From positions 62,001 through 126,000 of the forward strand of contig NZ_AXWO01000014.1 of NCBI RefSeq assembly GCF_000482705.1: DNA of 64,000 bases, written 5' to 3'. The notes below the pieces were generated by a model, which had not been told where the DNA came from, did no database searches, and saw only the letters and a list, made by a program, of their open reading frames with translations. This DNA comes from Glycomyces arizonensis DSM 44726 (lineage in GTDB: Bacteria; Actinomycetota; Actinomycetes; Mycobacteriales; Micromonosporaceae). The first letter of the stretch is position 1; the number at the start of each line of letters is the position of its first letter. Positions 53,565 to 62,316 of this stretch are shown here, piece after piece. The position numbers were made by a program, and so were the translations under genes.

Positions 53565-56525
53565 ATGAAGCCCACGATGCGAGTGGAGATCCTTGGCCCC
53601 CTGCGGGTGCGCGACGACGCCGACCGGACCGTCCCCGTCGCGGGCGCTCGGCTGCGCTCGCTGCTGACGCGCCTCGCGCTCGACACAGGCGAGGTCGTCG
53701 GCACCGGCGCGCTGTGCCGAGCGGTCTGGCCCGACGGCGGCCCCGACGACCCCGGCCACGCCTTGCAGGCGCTCGTGTCGCGGCTGCGCGCCGCACTGCC
53801 CGACGACGCCGAGATCCGCGCCGCCTCCGGCGGCTACCGCCTCGCCCTGCCGCCCGACGCGGTCGATGTCCACCGCTTCGAGCGCCTCGCCCGCGCCGGG
53901 CGCCTCGCGCTCGAAGACGGCCGAGGCGAGGACGCCGCGCCGCTGCTGCGCGAGGCGCTCGCCCTCTGGCGAGGCGAGCCCCTCGCCGACCTGCCCGACG
54001 CCGTCGCGGCCGCCACGCGCCTCGACGAGCTCCGCCTCGCCGCGCTCGAAGACCGCTTCGCCGCCGAGATGCCGGACCGCGCCGCCGACTCGATCCCCGA
54101 ACTCACCGAGCTGACCGAGGCCCATCCGCTCCGCGAACGACTGCACGCCCTCCTGATCGACGCGCTGCGCGCCGACGGGCGCGGGGCCGAGGCCCTGGCG
54201 GCCTTCGCGCGGATCCGCGACCGCCTCGCCGACCGACTCGGCGCCGACCCGGGACCGCAGCTGCGCGAGGCGCACCTCGCCGCGCTCCGGACCGAGCGGC
54301 CCGAGCGCCGAGGCAACCTCAAGGCGCCGATCAACCGGCTCATCGGCCGCGACGCCGAACTGGCCCAGATCGCCGAACGCCTCGACGCGGGCCGACTCGT
54401 CACCCTCGTCGGCCCCGGAGGGGTGGGCAAGACCCGCCTGGCCACGGCCGTCGCCGTCGACCGCGATTCCCCCGGCGGCGTCTGGACGGTCGAACTCGCC
54501 GCCGTCACCGGCGCAGGCGACGTCGCCCCGGCCGCCGTGGCCGCGCTCGGCCTGCGCGACGCCGCCGTCCCGCGAGAGGCGCTGACCCGGCTGTCCGAGG
54601 CGCTCGGCGCCGGTGGGACGCTGCTGGTCCTCGACAACTGCGAGCACGTCGTCGACGCCGCCGCCGCACTGGCCGCCGACCTGCTCGGCCGCTGCCCGAA
54701 CCTGTCGATCCTCGCGACCGGGCGCGAGCCGCTCGGCATCACCGGCGAGCTGCTGGTGCCCGTCCTCCCGCTCGATGCCGACGCGGCCGTGCGGCTCTTC
54801 ACCGAACGCGCCCGAGCGGTGCGGCCCGATTTCGAGCCGACCGCGCCGGTCGCCGAACTCTGCGAGCGCCTCGACCGGCTCCCGCTGGCCATCGAACTGG
54901 CCGCCGCTCGCCTGCGCACCATGCCCCTCGACACCATGATGTCCAAACTGGATGACAGGTTCGCGCTGCTGCGCGGCGGCAGCCGCACCGCCCTGCCCCG
55001 CCACCGGACGCTGAGTGCCGTCGTCGCCTGGAGCTGGGAACTGCTCACCGACGACGAGCGCGAGGGAGCCGAGCGCCTCGCCGTCTGCGCCGGAGGATTC
55101 ACCGCCGACGCGGCCGAACACCTCGGCGCGCCACTGGAATCCCTGGTGGACAAGTCACTGGTCCAATTCGATGGCGGCCGCTACCGGATGCTGGAGACGA
55201 TCAGGCAGTACGCGCTGGTGCAGGCGACGGACCTCCACCAGGCCCGCGCCGCCCACGCCGCCCACTTCCTCGCCCTGGCCGAACACGCCGCACCGCGGCT
55301 GCGCGGCAGTGGGCAACTGCCCTGGCTCTCGCGCCTGACCGCCGAGCGCGACAACCTCAACGCCGCCGTCGACTTCGCCTGCGAGACCGGCGACGCCGAC
55401 ACCGCGGTGCGCCTCTGCGCCGCCCTCGGCCACTTCTGGGCGATCCACGGCGAGCACGGCGCCGCGCTCACCAGACTGCTGGCCGCGCTCGCCCTGCCCG
55501 GCTCGGCCCCGCCCGAGACCCGGACTGCCGCCACGGCGATGTGCCTGTTCCACGCCCTGTTCGCCGGAGACCCGGACGCGGTCCTCACCGCCGACCCGCC
55601 GCTGCGCCCGGCCGACCCCATCGGCAAGGCGATCCACGCGATGCTCACCGGCGACGGCCCGCCCGCGGCCGAGCCCGGCACTGAACTCCAAGACCCCTGG
55701 AAACGCGGCATGCTCGCCCTCATCAAGGCCATGAGCAACGGCAACGGCGGCACGTTCGAGCAGATGCACCGCGAACTGATCGCCGCGAGCGCGGGATTCG
55801 GCGAGGCGGGCGACCGGTGGGGACTGGCCAGCGCGCTGACCTACGCCGCGCTCGCCACGGTCGCCCTGGGGGACTTCACGACGGCGCTGAAGGAGATCGA
55901 CGAGGCGGCGGCGGTCGCCGCCGAACTCGGCTCCAACGACTACCAGCGGGTGTGGCGGGCCGTCATCCGCGTCAGCGCCGGTGAGATCGACCGGGCCCGC
56001 GACGAGCTCACCGGCATCGTCGAGGCCGCCGCGGGACTCCCCGCCGCCATAGCCGGTGTGACGCTCGCCGAACTGGCTCGCCACGACGGCGACCACCGAG
56101 CGGCCGGACGGTATCTCGACGGCGTGGCCGAACGCGCCGCCGACGACGCCATGCTCCAGACGATGCTCTGGGACGGGCGCGGCCGCCTCGCCGTGGAGAC
56201 CGGCGAGGCCCGCGAGGCGGCGGCCGCGTTCGCGCGCGCCTTCGACCTCGCCCGCCGCACCGGCGACATGGGCCTGGTGGCGACGGTGGCCGTCGGGGTC
56301 GCCATGCTGCTGCTCCGCCGCGGCGAACCGGTCACCGCGGCCGAGTTGCTGGGGGCGGCCTCCCTGTGGGACCTCGGCATGTCCGGCCTCGACACCCGGC
56401 GGCTGGCCGAGCGCCTGCGCGCCGAACTGGGCGAGAGCGACTTCACCGCCGCCCTCCAACGAGGCGAGCGCCTCGGCCGGGCCGAGACGCTCGCTCTCGT
56501 GGAGGCTCAGACCCGCCGCTGGTAG
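53565..56525 (+). CDS. BTAD/NB-ARC transcription regulator (AfsR/SARP-like)
   Basis: 986-residue regulator. The OmpR-like winged helix covers about 1-95 (MRVEILGPLRVR to SGGYRL). The bacterial transcriptional activation domain (BTAD) covers about 100-245. The NB-ARC/STAND ATPase follows, with Walker A VGPGGVGKTRLA and Walker B LLVLDNCEHV, then LSILATGREPLGI and LPLAIELAAARLR. TPR-like helical repeats complete the chain. These proteins respond to nutrients and often activate secondary metabolism. Its 3' end overlaps the convergent exporter permease by 19 bases, so it may control the exporter, but no biosynthetic genes are present. Confidence 0.9.
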   Translation: MKPTMRVEILGPLRVRDDADRTVPVAGARLRSLLTRLALDTGEVVGTGALCRAVWPDGGPDDPGHALQALVSRLRAALPDDAEIRAASGGYRLALPPDAVDVHRFERLARAGRLALEDGRGEDAAPLLREALALWRGEPLADLPDAVAAATRLDELRLAALEDRFAAEMPDRAADSIPELTELTEAHPLRERLHALLIDALRADGRGAEALAAFARIRDRLADRLGADPGPQLREAHLAALRTERPERRGNLKAPINRLIGRDAELAQIAERLDAGRLVTLVGPGGVGKTRLATAVAVDRDSPGGVWTVELAAVTGAGDVAPAAVAALGLRDAAVPREALTRLSEALGAGGTLLVLDNCEHVVDAAAALAADLLGRCPNLSILATGREPLGITGELLVPVLPLDADAAVRLFTERARAVRPDFEPTAPVAELCERLDRLPLAIELAAARLRTMPLDTMMSKLDDRFALLRGGSRTALPRHRTLSAVVAWSWELLTDDEREGAERLAVCAGGFTADAAEHLGAPLESLVDKSLVQFDGGRYRMLETIRQYALVQATDLHQARAAHAAHFLALAEHAAPRLRGSGQLPWLSRLTAERDNLNAAVDFACETGDADTAVRLCAALGHFWAIHGEHGAALTRLLAALALPGSAPPETRTAATAMCLFHALFAGDPDAVLTADPPLRPADPIGKAIHAMLTGDGPPAAEPGTELQDPWKRGMLALIKAMSNGNGGTFEQMHRELIAASAGFGEAGDRWGLASALTYAALATVALGDFTTALKEIDEAAAVAAELGSNDYQRVWRAVIRVSAGEIDRARDELTGIVEAAAGLPAAIAGVTLAELARHDGDHRAAGRYLDGVAERAADDAMLQTMLWDGRGRLAVETGEAREAAAAFARAFDLARRTGDMGLVATVAVGVAMLLLRRGEPVTAAELLGAASLWDLGMSGLDTRRLAERLRAELGESDFTAALQRGERLGRAETLALVEAQTRRW

Positions 56526-57322
56526 GCCCACACCGACAGCGGCACCAGGACCACCAGGAACCCCGCCGACCACAGCAGCGTGGCCGTCACCGGCCCGGCC
56601 ACCGGGCCGCCCACGAGCAGCCCCCGCACGGCCTCCACCCCGTGCGTGACCGGATTGATGTCGATCCACGCCCGAAGCCACCCCGGCATCGTCTCGGTGG
56701 GAGCCACCATGGAGGTGCCGAACGCCAGCGGGAAGATCCCGAGGAACGCGATGGTCTGCACGATCGCCTCCTCCTTGATCAGCACCCCGACGAAGACGCT
56801 GATCCAGCTGAGCGAGAAGCCGAGCGTCACCGCCACACCGCAGGCGGCCAGCGCCGAGAGCAGGTCGGTCTCGACCCGGAACCCCATGAGGTAGCCGACG
56901 GCGAACAGCGTCACCAGGGTGACGACGTACCGCGCCGAGTCGGCGACCACCGAGCCGATCAGCGGCGCCGAACGGCCGATCGGCATGGAGCGGAACCGGT
57001 CGAAGACGCCCTTCTTGATGTCGCGGTTGATGCTCATGCCCGTCGCCAGCAGCCCGGCCAGCACCGTGCTCATCACCATGATGCCCGGGAAGAGGTAGCG
57101 CAGGTACTCGCCGGTCGAACCGGACACCGCCCCGCCGAACAGGTAGACGAACAGCAGCAGGAACGTGACCGGCATGAACAGCGCGTCGAGGAAGATGCCC
57201 GGATTGCGCCGGACCTTGGTGAGCTCGCGCCCGGTGAGCGCGAGGCTGTGCCGGACCAGCCCCCACCTCATCGTTGTATTCACTGCGGATCGTTCGGTCT
57301 GATCGCGGATGCCGGTGGTCAT
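56507..57322 (-). CDS. ABC-2 type exporter permease (DrrB-like)
   Basis: 271 residues with six helices. The DIKKGVFDRFRSMPIGRSAPLIG and PGIMVMSTVLAGLLATGMSIN blocks are typical of DrrB permeases of daunorubicin-type exporters. ATG at 57322 overlaps the ATPase stop (ATGA). It ends inside the 3' end of the BTAD regulator gene on the other strand. Confidence 0.9.
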   Translation of the reverse strand: MTTGIRDQTERSAVNTTMRWGLVRHSLALTGRELTKVRRNPGIFLDALFMPVTFLLLFVYLFGGAVSGSTGEYLRYLFPGIMVMSTVLAGLLATGMSINRDIKKGVFDRFRSMPIGRSAPLIGSVVADSARYVVTLVTLFAVGYLMGFRVETDLLSALAACGVAVTLGFSLSWISVFVGVLIKEEAIVQTIAFLGIFPLAFGTSMVAPTETMPGWLRAWIDINPVTHGVEAVRGLLVGGPVAGPVTATLLWSAGFLVVLVPLSVWAYQRRV

Positions 57323-58272
57323 GCCGCGGACTCCTCTCGCTCGTCATGGCGCCCGGTCAGGGCGAAGAACACCTCGTCGAGGCTCGGCAGGCGCAGCGAC
57401 AGCTCGGCCACCTCGACGCCGCCCGCGTCGAGCGCCCGCGTGACCTCGGTGAGCGCCCCGGCCGTGTCGACCGGGACGGTGAGCGCCCCGCCGCCGCTCT
57501 CGGCGGGCTCGCTGCCCGAGACGGCGCGCAGGACCTTGGCCGCGACTCTCGCCCCCTCGGCGTCGGCGGCGCGGACGGCGATGGTCAGCCCGCCGACGAT
57601 CCGCTTGAGCTCGGCGGGCGTGCCGTGCGCGATGACGGCGCCGTGGTCGATGACGGTGATGTCGTCGGCCAACGCCTCGGCCTCCTCCAGGTACTGGGTG
57701 GTGAGCAGGACGGTGCGGCCGTCGGCCGTCATCGACCGGATGGTGCGCCACAGGTCCTCGCGCTTGCCCGGGTCGAGCCCGGTGGTCGGCTCGTCGAGGA
57801 AGACGATCCGCGGGTCGCCGACCATGCCCGCGGCCAGGTCGAGGCGCCGCCGCATGCCCCCCGAATACGTCGAGACGCGCCGCGCGGCGTCCTCGGCCAG
57901 ATCGAACAGGCCGAGCAGCTCGTCGGCCCGGGCCCCGGCGCGGGCCCGGCCCATGTCGAGCAGCCTGCCGAGCAGGACGAGGTTCTCGCGGGCGGTCAGG
58001 TCCTCGTCGACCGAGGCGTACTGGCCGGTCAGCCCGATCAGGCGCCGCACGTCGGCGGCGCGCTTGACGACGTCGAGCCCGCCGACCTCGGCGCGGCCCT
58101 CGTCGGGGCGCAGCAGGGTCGCGAGGATGCGGATGGCGGTGGTCTTGCCCGCGCCGTTCGGCCCGAGCACGCCCAGGACGGTCCCGGACCTGGCGGCCAG
58201 GTCGACCCCGGCGAGCGCCGTGGTCTTCCCGAACCGTTTCACCAGTCCTTCTGCTTCGAATGCGTAGTCCAT
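57319..58272 (-). CDS. ABC-2 type exporter ATPase (DrrA-like)
   Basis: 317 residues from ATG at 58272 (MDYAFEAEGLVKRFG). Walker A GPNGAGKTT, signature YSGGMRRRLDLA, Walker B IVFLDEP and the H-loop TTQYLEEAEALAD. The C-terminal extension of about 90 residues is the DrrA type. It pairs with the permease downstream to export drug-like molecules or lipids. The longer reading upstream begins in non-coding sequence. Confidence 0.92.
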   Translation of the reverse strand: MDYAFEAEGLVKRFGKTTALAGVDLAARSGTVLGVLGPNGAGKTTAIRILATLLRPDEGRAEVGGLDVVKRAADVRRLIGLTGQYASVDEDLTARENLVLLGRLLDMGRARAGARADELLGLFDLAEDAARRVSTYSGGMRRRLDLAAGMVGDPRIVFLDEPTTGLDPGKREDLWRTIRSMTADGRTVLLTTQYLEEAEALADDITVIDHGAVIAHGTPAELKRIVGGLTIAVRAADAEGARVAAKVLRAVSGSEPAESGGGALTVPVDTAGALTEVTRALDAGGVEVAELSLRLPSLDEVFFALTGRHDEREESAA

Positions 58273-58449
58273 GCCCCGAAGGCTCCGCGCCGCCCTCACA
58301 GCGCGCTCACACGCCGCTCTCATCGCCCGCGCCCGCCGTGAGCCGGAATCCGGCGCTCGTTGAGAAGCGAGGCAACCCGAACGGGCCCCGGCCGCGTCTT
58401 ACCGACGTACGCCGCCGACGACCTGCTCAGTGGAACCGGCGGCGGACAG

Positions 58450-58488
58450 ACCGCGATCCCGGCGGTGGTGGACCGCCGGGATCGCGGT
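58450..58488 (-). terminator. Terminator after the four-helix membrane protein gene
   Basis: Perfect 17-bp stem (58450-58466 and 58472-58488) with a 5-base loop, 12 bases after that gene's stop on the minus strand. Confidence 0.85.
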
Positions 58489-58500
58489 GCGAAACGCCCG

Positions 58501-59502
58501 CTACCCGTCCAGCCCCATGCGCTCCTCGAGGTCGAACCACTCGGCCGCCGTCTGCGCCAGCCGCGCTCGCGTCCGGCGGTCGAACCGCGGCGAGGTGCGG
58601 ATCTCCAGCACGGCGCCTTCGGCCAGGCGCGTCCACAGCCACTCGGTCCCGCCCGTGAGCGGGATACAGGCGTAGGACTCCTGGCCGGTCTCGGGCACCG
58701 CTTCGAGCCGGTGGTCCTTGCGCACCACCTGCAACCGCTCCTCCGGCGTGGTGCCGAACACGCGCGACTCCAACCGCTCGGCGTTCGTGTTGCCGCTCGG
58801 CTGCCCGAACAGGAGCAGCAGCGCCACCTCGACATGCGAACCGTCGTCCAGGACGAACCGGGCCCGCGCGTAGCCGACGTGCCGTCGCATCGCCCGGACC
58901 TTCGGGTGAAGCGTGTCGAGACGAACCACTTCGGACACCGGCCTGCCGGTGGCCTTCGCGATCTGCTCGGGCGTGAGCGGGTCCCGGTCGACACTCCCAC
59001 GGGGTCGCCGGAGGTCGTACATGGCCCGCGTGCCGCCGACCGGCGCGCACCACCGCACCACGAGCAGCCCTCCGCCGATGATGGCGACCGCAGAGACCAA
59101 CGCCGCGCCGACGATCACCGCCGTCTCGGGCACTCCCACGCCTTGCAACCACGCCGCGGCCATCAACACCAGGCCCAGCACGCCGATCCAGAGCAGCACC
59201 CGCAGCAGCACCCGCACGATCAACGGCAGCGGGAACTCGACCTGCCGTCCGCCCTTCGGCTCCTGCGACCACGCCACCATGGTGCACATGAGGGTGGCCA
59301 GTACGATCGTTCCCCCCAGGACCCCCCAGCCCGTCGCCCACGGCCCCCATTCGAGCTGGTACCGCAGCGCCACGGCCAGGTAGATCGGTGCCGCCGGCAG
59401 CGCGAGAGATGTCAGCAGGAGCAGCAGGAAATTCACCGACACGGGCACACGAGGACGCGGCGGATCGGGGTAGACGAGGTTCTCAGGGGTGGGGGAAGCC
59501 AT
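58501..59502 (-). CDS. Four-helix membrane protein of unknown function
   Basis: 333 residues from ATG at 59502 (MASPTPENLVYPDPPRPR). Four membrane helices cover about 20-155 in pairs, separated by a charged loop (WSQEPKGGRQ). A soluble domain of about 175 residues follows, beginning PVGGTRAMYDLRRPRG. No known family recognised. The soluble half has neither catalytic nor metal motifs that I can see. It is divergent from the transglutaminase-like gene. Confidence 0.65.
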   Translation of the reverse strand: MASPTPENLVYPDPPRPRVPVSVNFLLLLLTSLALPAAPIYLAVALRYQLEWGPWATGWGVLGGTIVLATLMCTMVAWSQEPKGGRQVEFPLPLIVRVLLRVLLWIGVLGLVLMAAAWLQGVGVPETAVIVGAALVSAVAIIGGGLLVVRWCAPVGGTRAMYDLRRPRGSVDRDPLTPEQIAKATGRPVSEVVRLDTLHPKVRAMRRHVGYARARFVLDDGSHVEVALLLLFGQPSGNTNAERLESRVFGTTPEERLQVVRKDHRLEAVPETGQESYACIPLTGGTEWLWTRLAEGAVLEIRTSPRFDRRTRARLAQTAAEWFDLEERMGLDG

Positions 59503-59611
59503 GCCTTGAAGCGTATTGCACCGCATCAATAAGGCCCAATTGACCTGGCAATCTTGAAATCAGGCCGTAAATGTCTCTAGGCTCGGTCGCACCGATCGAA
59601 GGGAGCCGGCC

Positions 59612-60502
59612 ATGGCCACTGAGGACACTTTCGCCCACTGCATCGAACCCGGCCCGCTCACCGCGGGCGGACCCCACCGGGCCGCCCTGAAGGCGCTGCC
59701 CGCCGCCCTCCCCGAACTGTTCGCGGCCGTGCAGGGCCTGCTGATGCACGACTACTGCCGGGAGCAGTACGGTCTCGAACGCGTGCCCGAGTACACCGAC
59801 ACCGCCCACCTGCGGTCGGCCGAGCACATCGTCGGCCGCCTCCTCGCGGGCGGCCGGTCCCTGAACGAGCGGCGGGAGCCGGGTGAGCGACTCGGCGGCA
59901 GCTGCCGCCACTTCACACTGATCGCCGTCGCCGCCCTGCGCGCCCACGGCACCCCCGCCCGCGCCCGCTGCGGCTTCGGCACCTACTTCCAACCCGACTG
60001 GTACATCGACCACTGGGTGGTCGAACGCTGGGACGCCGCGACCGACCGGTGGGTCCTCTGCGACGCCCAGATGGACGAGGTCATCACGCCCGGGCTGCCC
60101 GTCGCCATCGACCCGCTCGACCTCACCCGCGACCAGTTCGTCGTCGCGGGCGAGGCGTGGCGGCGCTACCGCGCCGGTGCAATCGATCCCGACCGATGCG
60201 GCCTCCTGGACGAGGGCAAGTCGGGCCCGTGGTGGATCGCCGGCAACCTCATCCGCGACATCGCCGCACTCGCCGGGACGGAGCTGCTGCCCTGGGACGT
60301 GTGGGGCGCCATGCCGGCCCCGGACGAGACCATCGGGAACGAACTGCTGGAGCTGTTCGACGAGCTCGCCGCGATCACCGCCGACCCCGACACCGCCGCC
60401 GACGTCCGCGATCGCCACGGCCGCGACGACCGCCTCCGCGTGCCCGACCAGGTCTTCAACTTCCTGCGCCAGGCCCGCGAACCGGTTATCACGCCCGCAT
60501 GA
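59612..60502 (+). CDS. Transglutaminase-like cysteine protein
   Basis: 296 residues. The transglutaminase/protease fold is indicated by C98 (GGSCRHFTLIAVAALRAHG), H134 (YIDHWVVE) and D151 (VLCDAQMD), in family order and spacing. The motif LRAHGTPARARCGF is typical of the core. The function may be peptide cleavage or crosslinking. No signal peptide, so cytoplasmic. AAGGGAG precedes the ATG by 8 bases. The rest, after about 160, is helical and unassigned. Confidence 0.8.
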   Translation: MATEDTFAHCIEPGPLTAGGPHRAALKALPAALPELFAAVQGLLMHDYCREQYGLERVPEYTDTAHLRSAEHIVGRLLAGGRSLNERREPGERLGGSCRHFTLIAVAALRAHGTPARARCGFGTYFQPDWYIDHWVVERWDAATDRWVLCDAQMDEVITPGLPVAIDPLDLTRDQFVVAGEAWRRYRAGAIDPDRCGLLDEGKSGPWWIAGNLIRDIAALAGTELLPWDVWGAMPAPDETIGNELLELFDELAAITADPDTAADVRDRHGRDDRLRVPDQVFNFLRQAREPVITPA

Positions 60503-60587
60503 GCGGCGGCCCGGCCATCTCGGCGGGTGGGCATGCCGCGGTGAGATACGGTTCCCTGCGTACGTGACAACGAAGGAGTGACCGATC

Positions 60588-61073
60588 GTGGACGTGGAAC
60601 GCACCGAGCTGCCCGGCATCGGTGTCCGGTTTGAGTTCGAGACCAAGCGCGGCGTGCACCTCGGCATCGTCGCCCACCGAGAGGGCCGCAGGGACTTCAT
60701 CCTCTACGACCCCGACGACCTCGACACCGCCCTCGAATGCGTCGTCCTCGACGCCGACGAGTCGGTCGCGGTCGGCGAACTGCTCGGCGGCGCCCGCATC
60801 GTCGAGAAGCTCAACCGGCTGCACCACGAGATCGAGAACCTCGTCTCCCGCCAACTGCTGGTCGACGCCACCAGCCCCTACGCCGAGCGGCCCCTGGGCG
60901 ACACCCGCGCCCGCACCCGCACCGGCGCCTCGATCGTCGCCGTCGTCCGCGACTCCGGCGTCGAGACCGGCCCCCCTCCCTCGGCGACCCTGCACGTCGG
61001 CGACCGGCTGGTCACCATAGGCACGGAGGAGTCGGTCGAGAAGGTCGAGCGCATTCTGCGCGGGCTCGAGTAG
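60588..61073 (+). CDS. khtT: KhtT-like TrkA-C regulatory subunit
   Basis: 161 residues. A short N-terminal part precedes a TrkA-C (RCK_C) domain at about 75-158 with GARTRTGASIVAVVRDSG and HVGDRLVTIGTEESVEKVERIL. In Bacillus, KhtT is a cytoplasmic subunit that controls the KhtU K+/H+ antiporter, in response to nucleotides and pH. GTG start with GAAGGAG 8 bases upstream. Four bases precede the antiporter gene. Confidence 0.85.
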   Translation: MDVERTELPGIGVRFEFETKRGVHLGIVAHREGRRDFILYDPDDLDTALECVVLDADESVAVGELLGGARIVEKLNRLHHEIENLVSRQLLVDATSPYAERPLGDTRARTRTGASIVAVVRDSGVETGPPPSATLHVGDRLVTIGTEESVEKVERILRGLE

Positions 61074-61076
61074 CGT

Positions 61077-62291
61077 ATGGACCATCTCGTCGAAGTATTC
61101 CTCCAACTCGGCCTGGTCATCGGCGCGCTCGGCATCCTCGGAGCCCTGGCGGGCAAATTCGCCATCTCCGCGATCCCCCTCTACCTGCTCGCCGGACTCG
61201 CGTTCGGCGACGGCGGCCTGCACGACCTCAACGCCGTCCAGAACTTCCTCGACATCGGCGCCGAGGTCGGCATCGTCCTGCTCCTGTTCGCCCTCGGCCT
61301 CGAATACACCCCCCGCGAACTCACCGGCACCATGCGCACCTCCTGGAAGGGCGCGATCGTCGACCTGGTCCTGAACTTCGCCCCCGGCGCGGCCTGCGCG
61401 CTGCTGCTCGGCTGGGGCCCGCTCGCCGCGGTCGTCTTCGGCGGCGTCACCTACGTCTCCTCCTCGGGCATCATCGCCAAGGTCCTGTCCGACCTGGGCT
61501 GGCTCGGCAACCGCGAGACCCCGACCGTGCTCTCGCTCCTGGTGGCCGAGGACCTCGTCATGGCCCTCTACCTGCCGATCGTCACCACGATCCTGGCCGG
61601 CCTCGCCTTCGCCCAAGCCGCCTGGGGCCTCGCGCTGGCCCTGCTCGCGGTGGGCGCGGCGTTCTTCGTCGCCTCCCGCGGCGGCAGCCTGCTCTCGCGC
61701 TTCCTGGCCTCCCCGAGCGACGAGATCCTCATGCTCAAGGTCCTGGGCATCATCCTGGTCGTCGCCGGTCTTGCCGAGCAGGTCCACGTCTCGGCCGCGG
61801 TCGGCGCCTTCTTCGTCGGCATGGCGCTGGCGGGCGAGGTCTCGCACCAGGCCGAACGCGTCCTCGACCCGTTGAAGAACCTCTTCTCGGCGGTCTTCTT
61901 CGTCAACTTCGGGCTCCAGACCGACCCGCAGGACCTGCCGCCGGTGCTCGTGATCGCCGTCGTCCTGGCGGTGGTGACGATCGCCACGAAGTTCGCCACC
62001 GGCTGGTGGGCGGCAAGGCAGGGTGGCTCGTCCTTCACCGGGCGCTTGCGCGCCGGCCTGGTGCTGCTGCCGCGCGGGGAGTTCTCCATCGTCATCGCGG
62101 GCCTCGGCGTCTCGGCGGGCCTGGACCCGGAGCTGGGCACGCTGGCCGCGGCCTACGTGCTCATCATGGCCGCGCTCGGCCCGATCGCGCCGCGCCTGGC
62201 CGACCCGATCGCGGCGAAGCGGCGCCGCCGGATCCGCGCCCGCAAGATCAAGGCCGCCGCCGAGGCGGCGGAGGCGAGCCGCGCGGCGTGA
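61077..62291 (+). CDS. khtU: CPA2 cation:proton antiporter (KhtU/KefB-like)
   Basis: 404 residues, about twelve helices, of the monovalent cation:proton antiporter-2 family. Family blocks include LFALGLEYTPREL, SSSGIIAKVL and LVAEDLVMALYLP, where the conserved Asp of the transport site lies in AEDL, and VFFVNFGLQTDP. No attached RCK domain, consistent with regulation by the separate KhtT subunit. Potassium efflux is the likely role. Confidence 0.9.
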   Translation: MDHLVEVFLQLGLVIGALGILGALAGKFAISAIPLYLLAGLAFGDGGLHDLNAVQNFLDIGAEVGIVLLLFALGLEYTPRELTGTMRTSWKGAIVDLVLNFAPGAACALLLGWGPLAAVVFGGVTYVSSSGIIAKVLSDLGWLGNRETPTVLSLLVAEDLVMALYLPIVTTILAGLAFAQAAWGLALALLAVGAAFFVASRGGSLLSRFLASPSDEILMLKVLGIILVVAGLAEQVHVSAAVGAFFVGMALAGEVSHQAERVLDPLKNLFSAVFFVNFGLQTDPQDLPPVLVIAVVLAVVTIATKFATGWWAARQGGSSFTGRLRAGLVLLPRGEFSIVIAGLGVSAGLDPELGTLAAAYVLIMAALGPIAPRLADPIAAKRRRRIRARKIKAAAEAAEASRAA

Positions 62292-62316
62292 GGCCCCCGT
62301 CTGATAGAAAACTAGG

